The notes under the pieces are model-generated. The model ran no database searches. It had not been told where the DNA came from and saw only the letters and a list, made by a program, of their open reading frames with translations. This document shows positions 53,437-63,068 of a stretch of 64,000 nt of DNA, one piece after another. The stretch spans positions 18,866 to 82,865 of the forward strand of contig JAJDEH010000405.1 in assembly GCA_029259935.1 (NCBI GenBank). Reading direction: 5' to 3'. The position numbers and the translations under genes were made by a program. Numbering within the stretch: the first letter of the stretch is position 1; the number at the start of each line of letters is the position of its first letter. The DNA comes from Planctomycetota bacterium (GTDB lineage Bacteria > Planctomycetota > Planctomycetia > Pirellulales > Pirellulaceae).

Positions 53437-54945
53437 ATGTTGCGAATTTCAAGTTTTCTGATCGTCGCCGTCGTCTCTTCGGCATTGCCCGCGCGTGCTG
53501 AAGAGGAACCGCCGATGGAGTATTCGCGGGCGGCCCTCATTCGGTTCGAGGGACCCATCTATCCCTCCAGTGAGCAATTCTTGAAACGGAAACTGGCCGT
53601 TGCTCGGAAGGCGGGGGCGGATTTGGTCGTTATCGAAATCGACAGCCCGGGCGGCTATCTGCTGCCAAGCCAGCGAATTTCGGAAGCTTTACGCGACGTA
53701 AAATGGGCCCGCACGGTGGCGTTTGTTCCCCAGGAAGCGCTCAGCGGCGGGGCGATCGTCGCCTTGGGCTGTGACGAGATCATCGTGGCCGAAAACGGCC
53801 GGCTGGGCGACGCGGGCATGATCCAATTTGACGACATCCAGAAAGCGTGGCGGTACGCTCCGGAAAAGGTGCAGTCGGATTTCGCTCGTTGGATTCGGGA
53901 CATGGCGGTCGCCAAGGGTCGATCGCCGGCGCTGGCCGAGGCGATGACCGACAAAGATCTGGAAGTCTTTCGCATGCGTCATCGTGAAACCGATGAAGTT
54001 GCGTTCATGTCGCAAGAGGAAATTATCTCCGCGGAAGATGAAGACCAGTGGGAAAAGGGCAAGCGGGTTCTTGAAACTCGCGAAGGGAAATTCCTGGAAG
54101 TCAACGGGCCGCGCGCCGTGGAACTACAACTGGCAACCGCCACGCTCGAGACGCGTTCCGATCTGCGAAAGCATTTCAATCTCAAGAGCGACTTCCTAGT
54201 GCTTCGGCATACGCGCGTCGATACGGCTGTGTTCATACTCAATCTGCCTCTAATCACCGGCTTGCTGTTCGTGATCGGGTTGGTGGCACTCTATGTCGAG
54301 GTTAGCGCGCCGGGAATCAGTGTCGGCGGGCTAATTGCCGGGCTGTGCTTCGTGTTGTTCTTTTGGAGCCACTTTTTGGGCGGGACCTCCGGATGGCTGG
54401 AGGTGATCTTGTTCCTGGCGGGCGTTGTCTTTTTGCTGATGGAGATTTTTGTGATCCCCGGGTTTGGCGTCTCGGGGGTGACGGGAATCTTGCTATTGCT
54501 GGTCAGCGTGGTGATGGCGTCTCACGACTTTTCACGCTGGAATACCAGCGCCGATCTGCCGTCGCTGACGGTCACGCTGGCCACGGTGATGTCGTCCGGA
54601 GTCGTCGCGATGGTCCTGATTGCCGTGGTGGCACGTTACTTCCATCGCATGCCCGTGTTGAACCGTCTCGTGCTGCGCCCTCCCGTGGCCTCCGACGACG
54701 GCGAGATAGACGGTGAGTCGCAAAAAGTAAAAGGAGGCGATGATGTGGACGGGCGATTCCACGTGAGCGTGGGCGACTGGGGCATCGCCGATTCACCGCT
54801 GCGCCCGGCGGGCAAGGCGCGATTCGGCAATGAGTTCGTCGACGTCGTGACGGACGGCACCTTTGTCGACAACGGCCAGCAAGTGCGGGTTATCGACATC
54901 AGCGGCAACCGCGTCATGGTGCGGCGGGTTGATTCCGGGGAATAA
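53437..54945 (+). CDS. NfeD-family membrane serine protease, long form
   Basis: A 502-residue protein with a signal peptide (FLIVAVVSSALPARAEE). A ClpP/crotonase-fold protease domain spans about residues 30-240, with LVVIEIDSPGGYLLPS and the likely nucleophile Ser103 in ALSGGAIVALGCDEIIVA. Four to five membrane helices follow at ~265-400, then a soluble OB-fold NfeD domain (GDWGIADSPLRPAGKARFG, GQQVRVIDISGNRVMVRRV). Long NfeD proteins usually pair with a stomatin/SPFH protein and act in membrane quality control; no SPFH gene follows here. It lies 37 bp after the D-glutamate cyclase gene, possibly in the same transcript. Confidence 0.9.
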   Translation: MLRISSFLIVAVVSSALPARAEEEPPMEYSRAALIRFEGPIYPSSEQFLKRKLAVARKAGADLVVIEIDSPGGYLLPSQRISEALRDVKWARTVAFVPQEALSGGAIVALGCDEIIVAENGRLGDAGMIQFDDIQKAWRYAPEKVQSDFARWIRDMAVAKGRSPALAEAMTDKDLEVFRMRHRETDEVAFMSQEEIISAEDEDQWEKGKRVLETREGKFLEVNGPRAVELQLATATLETRSDLRKHFNLKSDFLVLRHTRVDTAVFILNLPLITGLLFVIGLVALYVEVSAPGISVGGLIAGLCFVLFFWSHFLGGTSGWLEVILFLAGVVFLLMEIFVIPGFGVSGVTGILLLLVSVVMASHDFSRWNTSADLPSLTVTLATVMSSGVVAMVLIAVVARYFHRMPVLNRLVLRPPVASDDGEIDGESQKVKGGDDVDGRFHVSVGDWGIADSPLRPAGKARFGNEFVDVVTDGTFVDNGQQVRVIDISGNRVMVRRVDSGE

Positions 54946-54946
54946 A

Positions 54947-54966
54947 GTCGTTGTTCGCTCCGCGAA
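54947..54966. repeat. GTTCGC-TCC-GCGAA hairpin element directly after the nfeD-like gene
   Basis: This 20-base stretch beginning GTCGTTGTTCGCTCCGC follows the stop codon immediately. It matches 63069-63089 and, reversed, 1290-1310. It is a shared end-of-gene element; here it lies between convergent genes. Confidence 0.6.
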
Positions 54967-54987
54967 AAAATCGAAAGTCACGGCAAG

Positions 54988-56085
54988 CTACGGCAAGCTA
55001 CGCTCGTCATACATCAGCACGGTTTTAATTCCCTGCGGGCGACGGTGCTGGTAGTGCCAGAGGCTGTCTTGGGGCACGACGCGGTCGGTGATAAGCGACT
55101 GAAGGGCCCGTGAGTCGGTTTGTTCCATCTCGGCCAAGTGTTGCAGCGCGTCTTCGAAATCGCGGTGAGCCGCGTTCACCGTGCCAATGTGAAGGTGATT
55201 GCCAAGCAACCCACGGCGCATCAGTTGTGAAACGTTGTGCATTGCCGGCCGCGGCTCGCGCGTCGAACCGACCCACACCATGACCCCACATGAGGCCAAT
55301 GCGTTGGCCGCTTGCAACATCACCTGGTCGCTGCCCGTACACTCGATGATCAAATCGAACCCGTCGGTTTCCACGTCGTTTGGCGCGAGATCGCATTCAG
55401 GCGACGAGAGGTAGGTCGCCCCCATCGAGGTCGCCAACACAGCACGAAAGCTGTCTGCCTCATCACGGCCAAACATCGCAACGGGCCACTGCCGGCAGCG
55501 GCAGGCGATGATCGCCGCGAAACCAATCGGCCCCATGCCGGTGACCAAGACACGAGGCGGCGGATGCCGCCAAGCCTGTGGTCCCAGTCGCCCGCGCTGA
55601 ATCGCGGTCGCTTCATTTGCCGCCTTTTCGGCCACGGAAAGTGGTTCGGCCAAGACGGCCACGTGTTCGATTGCCGGATCGACTCGAAATAGAAACTGTG
55701 GACGGTCCAGCCAGCGTGGAGTCGAAAAGCCATGTTCGTTGACAATTCCCCGTTCGACGTATTGTCCAAACGGCAGCAGGTCAGCGCGGCGGCTCGACTC
55801 GACAATCGCCCGCCGCACTACGGGAACGACGAGGTCGCCGGGCTGAAATTCGCTAACGCCGCGACCCACTTCCGCGACGCGCCCCAGGCACTCGTGCCCC
55901 AGAATGAGATGATCGGATTCCGGAGCGACCCACGGATCTTGCGACAACAAGATTTCGCGGTCGGTGCCGCAGACTCCCAGTTGCAATGTCTGACAAAGAA
56001 CTTCGCCGTCCGCCGGCCCAGTTGGAGAAGAGGCATCAACAAACGCCGGTTCCGACGTTCCCCGCTTGGCCGCAATTCCCTGCAT
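54988..56085 (-). CDS. Glucose-1-dehydrogenase-like zinc alcohol dehydrogenase
   Basis: A 365-residue medium-chain dehydrogenase. ATG 56085 is used because the longer frame overlaps the next gene. The catalytic zinc ligands are in LGVCGTDREIL and LGHECLGRVAEVG. GDLVVPVVRR, YVERGIVNEHGF and the Rossmann motif VTGMGPIGFAA follow the pattern of glucose 1-dehydrogenases. The usual structural-zinc loop with four cysteines is replaced by a Cys-free segment (RRAIVESSRRADLLP). The substrate is probably a sugar; the name rests on overall pattern. Confidence 0.82.
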   Translation of the reverse strand: MQGIAAKRGTSEPAFVDASSPTGPADGEVLCQTLQLGVCGTDREILLSQDPWVAPESDHLILGHECLGRVAEVGRGVSEFQPGDLVVPVVRRAIVESSRRADLLPFGQYVERGIVNEHGFSTPRWLDRPQFLFRVDPAIEHVAVLAEPLSVAEKAANEATAIQRGRLGPQAWRHPPPRVLVTGMGPIGFAAIIACRCRQWPVAMFGRDEADSFRAVLATSMGATYLSSPECDLAPNDVETDGFDLIIECTGSDQVMLQAANALASCGVMVWVGSTREPRPAMHNVSQLMRRGLLGNHLHIGTVNAAHRDFEDALQHLAEMEQTDSRALQSLITDRVVPQDSLWHYQHRRPQGIKTVLMYDERSLP

Positions 56086-56134
56086 GTAAACTTTCCCGCT
56101 GGAAGGAGGAATCCCGGGGCAGGGCGAGTCCTCG

Positions 56135-56569
56135 TCAGGACGGTTCCGCGTCGTGCGGGTCGCCGCCGCCAAACACCAGTTCACTGCTACTGTACGTCGT
56201 ACCGTAATTGTCCGCTAGAGTCTTGACCTGCGCCACGGCGTCGAAGAATTGGCTCTCGGTCAGTTCCTTCAGCGGATGAATGAACACCGACCACAGATGC
56301 CCCTGGGCGGTGGCGAATTTTGCATCCAGAGCGCGATCGAAGTTCGCGGCCAGCATGATCTTTCGATCCTCATCGGTGACTTCGTCCTCGGTAATGATCG
56401 CGGTCATGATTCGCATTCGGTTGTGCGACTCGTCCGTAATCGCATAAAGCTCGCTGCCCTGATAGGTGAACCGCCAAAATCCAAGCTGGCCATCGTTGAT
56501 TGTGCCGACCTGTTCAATGAGTTGCTGCAACCGCCGATTGTTCATTCCTTGGTCAGGGAGGGAAATCAT
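56135..56569 (-). CDS. YbjN/type III chaperone-like small protein
   Basis: A 144-residue soluble protein with no signal or membrane helix. GGAG stands seven bases before ATG 56569. Alternating strands and helices (GFWRFTYQGSELYAITDES, RMRIMTAIITEDEV, LAANFDRALDAKFATAQGHLW, SVFIHPLKELTESQFFDAV) followed by TTYSSSELVF have the layout of YbjN and CesT-type chaperones. This is a fold impression, not a motif match. It lies 49 bp before the dehydrogenase start on the same strand. Its function is unknown. Confidence 0.7.
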   Translation of the reverse strand: MISLPDQGMNNRRLQQLIEQVGTINDGQLGFWRFTYQGSELYAITDESHNRMRIMTAIITEDEVTDEDRKIMLAANFDRALDAKFATAQGHLWSVFIHPLKELTESQFFDAVAQVKTLADNYGTTYSSSELVFGGGDPHDAEPS

Positions 56570-56688
56570 GGTGTACTCCGGGAGTTGTGGCGACGTACAT
56601 GCTCGTTTCGTGGCATCTCAATGTACTGGGCTGGGCGGTAGGTCGTTCCGTGCCGCTGCTCACAAAACTCTGAAACTCTTCGCTCGCC

Positions 56689-57321
56689 CTACAGGTTCAT
56701 CTGGATGTCACGGGCGCGAATTTGACTTGCCAATTCGTTGGCCTCGGTAAATTGCACCGCATCATAGCCCGCCTCGCGAGCGGCCTCGACATTTTCCATC
56801 CGGTCGTCCACATAAAAAATATCGCGAGGCGCGACTCCCGCCAAGTCGGCGGCGGAAGCGAAAACTTGCGGCTCGGGTTTTACACCGCCCAACTGATAGC
56901 TCAGCGCGTAAACGTCGAAGCAATCGGTGAGGATCGCGTACCGGCCACGACCCGCGTATTCCCAATGCGCCTCGCAGGTGTTGGACAGAATGCCTAGCCG
57001 GTGCCTCGCCGAGTAGAGGTTGGCCACGATGGAAACCACGGGGACATTCAGTTCGAAGATCTTCGATCCGGCCAACATCAGTGCGTCGAAATCAGGACGC
57101 GTACCCGACTCGCTGCAAAATGCCTCATGGAATTCTTGGCTTGTGACGTCGCCTCGTTCGTAGCGGAGTTCCAACCCGCTATTGAATACGATATCACGAA
57201 CTCGGTCGGGTGGGACGCCGCTGACTTCGGCCATTTGCCGCACGGCAATTTCGTGGTCGAACAGCAGCAACACGTTTCCCAAGTCGAAATAAATAAGCTG
57301 CGGCGCGCGATCAGACATCAT
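56689..57321 (-). CDS. HAD-family hydrolase (haloacid dehalogenase-like)
   Basis: A 210-residue HAD phosphatase. Motif I is YFDLGNVLLLFD, motif II LGILSNTCEAHW, motif III the Lys in LGGVKPEPQVF, and motif IV IFYVDDRMENVEAA. The glycine at the +2 position from the nucleophile Asp is as in YihX/epoxide-hydrolase-like members, which are small-molecule phosphatases. The cap is helical (C1 type). AGGAAGAAG precedes the two start Mets. The substrate is unknown. Confidence 0.9.
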   Translation of the reverse strand: MMSDRAPQLIYFDLGNVLLLFDHEIAVRQMAEVSGVPPDRVRDIVFNSGLELRYERGDVTSQEFHEAFCSESGTRPDFDALMLAGSKIFELNVPVVSIVANLYSARHRLGILSNTCEAHWEYAGRGRYAILTDCFDVYALSYQLGGVKPEPQVFASAADLAGVAPRDIFYVDDRMENVEAAREAGYDAVQFTEANELASQIRARDIQMNL

Positions 57322-57399
57322 TGCCTATCTTCTTCCTAGCGGGAGAGGCGGTCAAAAGCGAATTGGGACATCGTCAGTGAAGCTAAGTGGAAAAGCAAT

Positions 57400-58689
57400 T
57401 CACGGCTGTCGAACATCCAGGCAGACAATTTCCTTTTCGTCGCGAAGATAGAGCAGCCCGCCCGCCAGCGCGGGAGCTTGGCGAGTGAAATCGGTCACCG
57501 CCTTACGTCCCAACTCTTCAAACTTGTCGGGAGTTGCCCGCACGGCCACGAATTCACCCTTGGTGTTCACAATCAGCAGCTTGCCGTCGGCGGCAATCAG
57601 GTTTCCTTTGCCGAATCGTCGTTCCTGCCATACGCGTTTGCCGGTTTTGATGTTCACACAGTTCAAGTGCGTCACCGGGCCCGCGCTGCCAACGTTGTCG
57701 AAGCCGTATAGGTGGCCGTCCAACAATACGGACGTTTGCCACTCGTTTCGCATGACGCTTTGGGAACGTTGCGAAGTCCACACTTCTTCAACGTTCCAAG
57801 ATGCGCCGGTGGAACTGGCGGCCAACAAGGCACAACCATGATTTTCGCCGGACGAAATGAAAACCTGGCCCTCATAAGCCAGCGGGGTTGCAATGTTGCA
57901 TTCAAAATCGGTCACGTAGGGATATCGCCAAAGTTGCTTTCCGCTTTTTGGGTTCAGTGACATCAAGGCCGTACCGCAATACGCCACGATTTGCGGTTGG
58001 CCACCGACGCGCAATAGGGCGGGCGAAGAATATCCGGCCGCCTCATCGCCGGCCTGCCAACGAGGCGTACCCGATTTGCGATCAAAGCCGGCCACCGCGG
58101 CTCCTGGCGCGCCGACCGTGACGACCACCGTGTCATTGACCACCAGTGGCGAACAAGCCATCCCGTAACCAGCCACTTGTCCTCCCAGTTTTTTTACCGC
58201 GTCGACCTGCCAAATTATTTCACCGTCGGCCAGTTGGAGCGCGGCCAAAATGCCCTCGCCCGTAAAGATGTAGATGCTGCCGTCGGCGATCGTGGGAGTG
58301 GCTCGCGGGCCGTTACCCATTTGATTCTTGTAGGCGGGGCCAACCTCTTTTTGCCACAAGGCCTTGCCGGTGCGGGCGTCATGCGCCACGACGATTTGCT
58401 TGCCGCCGCGTTGCACCATGGTGACCAGCCGTCCGTCGTGAATCGCCAGTCCCGACATTCCGGCACCGCCGTCGACGCGCCAAACTTCCTTGGGTCCACC
58501 CGTGGGCCAAGTTTCGAATAGACCTGTTTCATCGGAAACTCCATTCCTCGTCGGTCCGAGAAACTGCGGCCACGACGGGCTGGAATCGTCCGCGAACAAG
58601 GGTTCTATCGAACACACTGCCAAAAGAAGTGCGGCCGTCCACATGTGGCCAGCGCCGCGCGTCCAACCCTTGGGCGTTCTGTCTGTCAT
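57400..58689 (-). CDS. Exported PQQ-like beta-propeller protein
   Basis: The protein has 429 residues. ATG 58689 follows CAGGAGACCAAG, and a signal peptide (MWTAALLLAVCSIEPLFADD) is present. WPQFLGPTRNGVSDETGL is the standard opening of planctomycete PQQ-like quinoprotein propellers, and blades continue with AHDARTGKALWQKEVG, LADGEIIWQVDAV, DRKSGTPRWQAG, PKSGKQLWRYPY and IKTGKRVWQERRFG. Cofactor-binding residues of true PQQ dehydrogenases are not apparent, so it is probably a scaffold or binding protein. It stands alone. Confidence 0.88.
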   Translation of the reverse strand: MTDRTPKGWTRGAGHMWTAALLLAVCSIEPLFADDSSPSWPQFLGPTRNGVSDETGLFETWPTGGPKEVWRVDGGAGMSGLAIHDGRLVTMVQRGGKQIVVAHDARTGKALWQKEVGPAYKNQMGNGPRATPTIADGSIYIFTGEGILAALQLADGEIIWQVDAVKKLGGQVAGYGMACSPLVVNDTVVVTVGAPGAAVAGFDRKSGTPRWQAGDEAAGYSSPALLRVGGQPQIVAYCGTALMSLNPKSGKQLWRYPYVTDFECNIATPLAYEGQVFISSGENHGCALLAASSTGASWNVEEVWTSQRSQSVMRNEWQTSVLLDGHLYGFDNVGSAGPVTHLNCVNIKTGKRVWQERRFGKGNLIAADGKLLIVNTKGEFVAVRATPDKFEELGRKAVTDFTRQAPALAGGLLYLRDEKEIVCLDVRQP

Positions 58690-59165
58690 CTTGGTCTCCT
58701 GGAATGGATTCAATTCACTACCTGGCATCCTACCAAGTAGCCAGCTTCAACAGATTATCACCGAAACGCCGCGCGGACTCAATTCGACGATTGTGCGGGT
58801 CGACAACGACGACGCGGAACTTGGATAAACCTTGCCGCGTAGGACGGGTGGAGCCTTTGTACGCCCCCATGAGACCCTCACAACTGAGAAAATCGACGGG
58901 ATAGCTGTCTTGCTAGCGACGATCATACCAGCCAACGCAAAAACCATCATCGCCGGCGACACAGGCTCCGATAATACGAAAGCGAAAATACTGCTCCCAG
59001 ATACCACGTTTTCCTACCTTTGGGTGAATCCACGACAGCCACACGGGACCGCATCGGCGTCCGTTTGGTTTGGTCTTGTCCCGCCACTCGCGGGCGGACT
59101 AGGATATCGTGCTGTCCACCCGGATGGAACCAATCCAGGCTAATCCCGCCGCCTGGGCGTACAGG
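58690..59165. other. 476-bp gap between divergent genes, no gene seen
   Basis: Between the divergent PQQ-propeller and TPR genes; it should hold both promoters. No open frame with a ribosome-binding site, RNA gene or strong hairpin was recognised. Confidence 0.4.
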
Positions 59166-62138
59166 ATGTACAACACTCACACAATTCGAATCCCGGCAGC
59201 GCTAGCCGCTGCATTGCTATTGTCGGTCACGGCGTTGACAATCACCGCGCTGTCAGGCACAGCGTTGGCCGACGCGCCGGACGAACAGTACGATCTGGCG
59301 GCCCGCTATTACGCCCAAGGGCGGTGGCCGGAAGCAGTCGATGCGTTTCAGAAGATGGTCGACTCTTTTTCAGACCATCCCCGAGCCGACGTGGCGCGCT
59401 TCTATCTTGGCGAAGCCATGATCCAAACTGGCCAGTTCGCCGCGGCCCAGAAGATGTTCGATCAGTTCCGTCAGGACAAACCGGAGCACGAATTCGCGCC
59501 GCAGGCGTTGTTCCGATCTGGCGAATCGGCCTATCTCGCCAATAACTTCGAAGAAGCCCAGCGTTTGCTTGGCAAGTTTCTTGAACAGTATCCGGACGAC
59601 GAGATTTCGCAGTACGCGCTTCCATACTTGGGCGAACTCGCGCTGTCCGGCGGCAATCCGGCGCAGGCCGAAAAGCATTATCGACAATGCTTGAACAAAT
59701 TTCCGCGCAGCGCGCTTGGCGATGTTTGCCGTTTCGGACTGGGCCGGGCGCTGGAAACACAAGGCCAGCACGCAGTCGCCGAACAGTACTACACCTATCT
59801 GATCGAGAAGGAAAACTCCGCGTTCGTCGACAATGCGCTTCTTCAGCAAGGCCTGCTCGATTACCGCCGCGATCAGTTCGATGATTCGATTCGCCGCCTG
59901 CAAGACCTCGTCGCGCGTTTCCCCGACAGCCTGGAACGGCCGCGCGCACATTACTGGCTGGGCATGGCCCTCTCCGCTCGTGGAGATTGGGATGCGGCCA
60001 TCGAGGTGCTTGAAGTGGCGACCAAGCAGAATGCGGAAACCGAATTGGCCCCCGCCAGCCACTTTGCCTTGGCCGAGGCGTTGCGCAATCAGGACAAGAT
60101 CGAAACGGCCAGCGGACACTATTGGAAAGTGATCCAGCAGTGGCCGGAAAGTAATTGGGGCGACGACAGTATTGACGTGCTGATGCAAGTTGCCTTTCGC
60201 GCCGGCGACTTCGGAACCGTGGATACGCTGGCAAACGAGTTCGAGAAGAAGTTCGCGGAAAGTTCGCTGAGGTCGTCGATCGAGATCCTCCACGCTCGAT
60301 CGCTGTTGAAAAGAAGTGAGTACTCGCGGGCCGCGGACGTCTTGAAGCCGCTGGTCTTGCGCGAAAAAGACTTGCCAAAGGGCGACCAAACCAACGCCGA
60401 CTACTTGCTGGCTCTGGCCCACATCGGATTGGAACAGTACGACGAGGCATTGCAGACCCTCGGCCGCGTCGAAGCGAGTCCGGATAACGTGGAATTCGCC
60501 GCCGGTGTCGAAGTGGCGCGTGCCACCGTCTTGTTTAGCTTGGCCAAGTACGAGGAAGCGATCGTCGCCCAACGCAAGTATCTGTTGTTGCAGCCAGATG
60601 GGCCCGATGCGGCCAAGTGCCGCGCGGAACTGGCCGTCGCGCTGGCTCATCAAGAGAAATTCGACGAGGCGCTGGCGGTACGTGAAACGCTGGTGGAAAA
60701 GCACGACGATCCGCAAATCCTGTTGCCCACGACCCATTTTCTGGCCGAGGCCGCCTATGCGGCCCAGCGGCGCGAGGTCGCCGAGCAACTGTTTCGCGAA
60801 TTGGCGCGGGACGGCAATCCGGACGAATTCATTGAAAAAGGCTTGTATGGACTGGCGTGGATCCAATCCGAAGCGGGCCAGCGAGATGAGTCGGCCGAGA
60901 CGTTCAAGCGGCTCGTGGCCCGCTTTCCCGAAAGCTCGCATGCCGCCGAGGCGGCGTACATGCGTGCCCAATCGCTGGAACAAGCGGGCCGCAAGCTGCC
61001 CGCGTTAACGACCTATCAAACGGTCGTCGACAGTTTTCCAAATTCGAAATACGTCGTCGATTCCTTGTTGGCGGCGGCCCGCTTGCATGCCCGCTACGAC
61101 GACCCGGAACACAAAACTGAATCGATCCGCTTGTTTCAACGATTCCTCGACGACTATCCAGATCACGAGCAGCGCGCCGGAGCACTGTACGAAATGGCCT
61201 GGGTACATTACGAGGCCCAGCAAACCGAACTGGCGGACGCCGCTTTTACGAAAATCCACGAACAGTTCCCGGATAGCCAATATTGGGGTGACGTCACCTA
61301 CCGGCTCGCTGAACAAGCTGCCCGCGACAAGGACCACGAGCGGGCGCGGCATCTCACCGACGATCTCATCGCGGCACAAGTGAGTGGCGAAATACTTTGT
61401 CACGGGCTGTACTTGCGGGGACAGTTGGCGGCCGACGGCAACGATTGGAAATCGGTCAGCCAATTCATGGGGCGAATTGTCCAAGAGTATCCGGAGAGTA
61501 CCTTGCAATTGCCTGCCTCGTATTGGGCCGCGGAAGCCAGCTTCCGCCAGCGGCAATGGGAGCAAGCTCAAAACGAATTCGAGCAACTGGCCCGCCGTGT
61601 CGCCGACCGGGACGAGGCTTGGATGGCCATGATTCCGCTGCGGCGGGCACAAATGCTGGTCCGTGGGAAGAAGTGGGAAGAAGCTCTGGAAGTCGCCGCT
61701 CCGGTTGCCGAGCGGTTTCCCAATTTTCAACAGCAGTTTGAAGTGGACTACATCATCGGCAGGGCCCAAGCAAGCCTCGGCAGGTTTGACAGCGCGCGAT
61801 CATCCTATCAGCGAGTCATTCAATCTCCCACCGGAAGCCGTACCGAGGTTGCCGCGATGTCGCAGTGGATGATCGGCGAATCTTACTTTCATCAGCACAA
61901 GTTCGACGCGGCAATCAAATCTTATCACCGAGTAGAGACACTGTACGATGTGCCTCGCTGGCAAGCGGCGGCGCTGCTTCAAGCTGGCAAGTGTTACGAG
62001 CGGAAGGCGGATTGGGAAAGCGCCATCAAGTTGTACGCGGAACTGCTGAGAAACTATGCGAAGACGCCCTTTAGCGATGATGCATCCAAGCGGCTTCGGT
62101 TAGCTCAGGAAAAACTAGGTGACGGATCACAACGATAA
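59166..62138 (+). CDS. Large exported TPR protein of the ExbB/ExbD operon
   Basis: A 990-residue protein. ATG 59166 puts a signal peptide at the start (IPAALAAALLLSVTALTITA, cleavage after ALADA); a GTG at 59109 would lengthen the n-region. The whole mature part is TPR-like helical repeat, about 20 or more units of the YbgF/BamD type (AARYYAQGRWPEAVDAFQKM, ARFYLGEAMIQTGQFAAAQKMF, YRVETLYDVPRWQAAALLQAG-like here YHRVETLYDVPRWQAA). It lies 28 bp before the ExbB gene. Such a protein could bridge the proton-driven motor to envelope partners, as YbgF does in Tol-Pal. Confidence 0.85.
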   Translation: MYNTHTIRIPAALAAALLLSVTALTITALSGTALADAPDEQYDLAARYYAQGRWPEAVDAFQKMVDSFSDHPRADVARFYLGEAMIQTGQFAAAQKMFDQFRQDKPEHEFAPQALFRSGESAYLANNFEEAQRLLGKFLEQYPDDEISQYALPYLGELALSGGNPAQAEKHYRQCLNKFPRSALGDVCRFGLGRALETQGQHAVAEQYYTYLIEKENSAFVDNALLQQGLLDYRRDQFDDSIRRLQDLVARFPDSLERPRAHYWLGMALSARGDWDAAIEVLEVATKQNAETELAPASHFALAEALRNQDKIETASGHYWKVIQQWPESNWGDDSIDVLMQVAFRAGDFGTVDTLANEFEKKFAESSLRSSIEILHARSLLKRSEYSRAADVLKPLVLREKDLPKGDQTNADYLLALAHIGLEQYDEALQTLGRVEASPDNVEFAAGVEVARATVLFSLAKYEEAIVAQRKYLLLQPDGPDAAKCRAELAVALAHQEKFDEALAVRETLVEKHDDPQILLPTTHFLAEAAYAAQRREVAEQLFRELARDGNPDEFIEKGLYGLAWIQSEAGQRDESAETFKRLVARFPESSHAAEAAYMRAQSLEQAGRKLPALTTYQTVVDSFPNSKYVVDSLLAAARLHARYDDPEHKTESIRLFQRFLDDYPDHEQRAGALYEMAWVHYEAQQTELADAAFTKIHEQFPDSQYWGDVTYRLAEQAARDKDHERARHLTDDLIAAQVSGEILCHGLYLRGQLAADGNDWKSVSQFMGRIVQEYPESTLQLPASYWAAEASFRQRQWEQAQNEFEQLARRVADRDEAWMAMIPLRRAQMLVRGKKWEEALEVAAPVAERFPNFQQQFEVDYIIGRAQASLGRFDSARSSYQRVIQSPTGSRTEVAAMSQWMIGESYFHQHKFDAAIKSYHRVETLYDVPRWQAAALLQAGKCYERKADWESAIKLYAELLRNYAKTPFSDDASKRLRLAQEKLGDGSQR

Positions 62139-62166
62139 AACAGCCCTCACAGAGAACAGGTGAAGC

Positions 62167-63066
62167 ATGGACTGGCATTACACCGCAAGGCTTTGGGGAT
62201 TACGATTTTTCGCCGCGATGGTGGCGTTGTCGCTTCTTGGTTTGCTGCATTTCGCGATGGGGCAAGAGCCTGGAGCAGCACTTTCAACCGGCGTCGAAGC
62301 ACTTGGTTCGACAAACACCGATGGTGGGCAGCGCGGCAGCATCGCCCTGGAAGCCGGACCGATCCAGGCCAAAAATCTGCTGCAAGTGATCAAGGATGGC
62401 GGACCGCTGATGATCCCCATCGGAGTTTGCTCTTTTGTTCTGTTCGTGTTTGTTTTCGAGCGGACCATTAGCTTGCGGCGAGGCCGCATCATTCCGCGGC
62501 CATTCGTGAAGCGATTCCTTGAGCAAGTGCGTACCGGCCAGATCGACCGCGAACAGGCCCTGGAACTCTGCAAACAGAATAAAAGCCCGGTGGCCGAGGT
62601 CTTTGGCGCGGCGGTCAAGAAATGGGGCCGTGCCTCGGTCGAAGTCGAACAAGCCATCATCGACGCGGGCGAACGGGTGACCAACGGCCTGCGCCGCTAC
62701 CTGCGAGTGATCAACGGCGTGGCCACCGTCAGTCCGTTGGTGGGGCTGCTCGGTACGGTATTGGGAATGATCCACGCTTTTAACAACATCGCCACGGCGG
62801 ATGCCATGGGCCGCCCAGAACGGCTGGCGACCGGGATCAGTCAAGCTCTGATTACCACGGCGGCCGGCCTCTGCGTCGCCATTCCCGCGCTGATCGCCTA
62901 TCTGTATTTCGTCGGTCGAGTCGACCGGCTGATCATCGACATCGACGCCTTGGGGCAGAAGGTCGTACACGCCATTGCCGGGGACTCATGGGACGGAAAG
63001 GACGAAGAAAAGGAAAAGACGCCGCGCAAGACTTCTCGTAAACGCAGGACCGAACAAGCGGCCTAA
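62167..63066 (+). CDS. MotA/TolQ/ExbB proton-channel protein
   Basis: A 299-residue protein with a signal-like N-terminal helix (FFAAMVALSLLGLLHFAMG) and then the three helices of the family: IPIGVCSFVLFVFVFERT, VINGVATVSPLVGLLGTVLGMIHAF and ATGISQALITTAAGLCVAIPALIAYLYFV. The C-terminus is basic (KTSRKRRTEQ). ExbB/TolQ form the pentameric stator that uses proton flow to drive ExbD/TolR. AGGTGAAGC precedes the ATG. The 88-bp gap to the next gene carries hairpin elements. Confidence 0.93.
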   Translation: MDWHYTARLWGLRFFAAMVALSLLGLLHFAMGQEPGAALSTGVEALGSTNTDGGQRGSIALEAGPIQAKNLLQVIKDGGPLMIPIGVCSFVLFVFVFERTISLRRGRIIPRPFVKRFLEQVRTGQIDREQALELCKQNKSPVAEVFGAAVKKWGRASVEVEQAIIDAGERVTNGLRRYLRVINGVATVSPLVGLLGTVLGMIHAFNNIATADAMGRPERLATGISQALITTAAGLCVAIPALIAYLYFVGRVDRLIIDIDALGQKVVHAIAGDSWDGKDEEKEKTPRKTSRKRRTEQAA

Positions 63067-63068
63067 GA

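Noticed and set aside
59370..60983. 537-codon minus-strand frame opposite the TPR gene
   Set aside because: Antisense of a repetitive TPR gene; the composition mirrors the plus strand and no motif is present.
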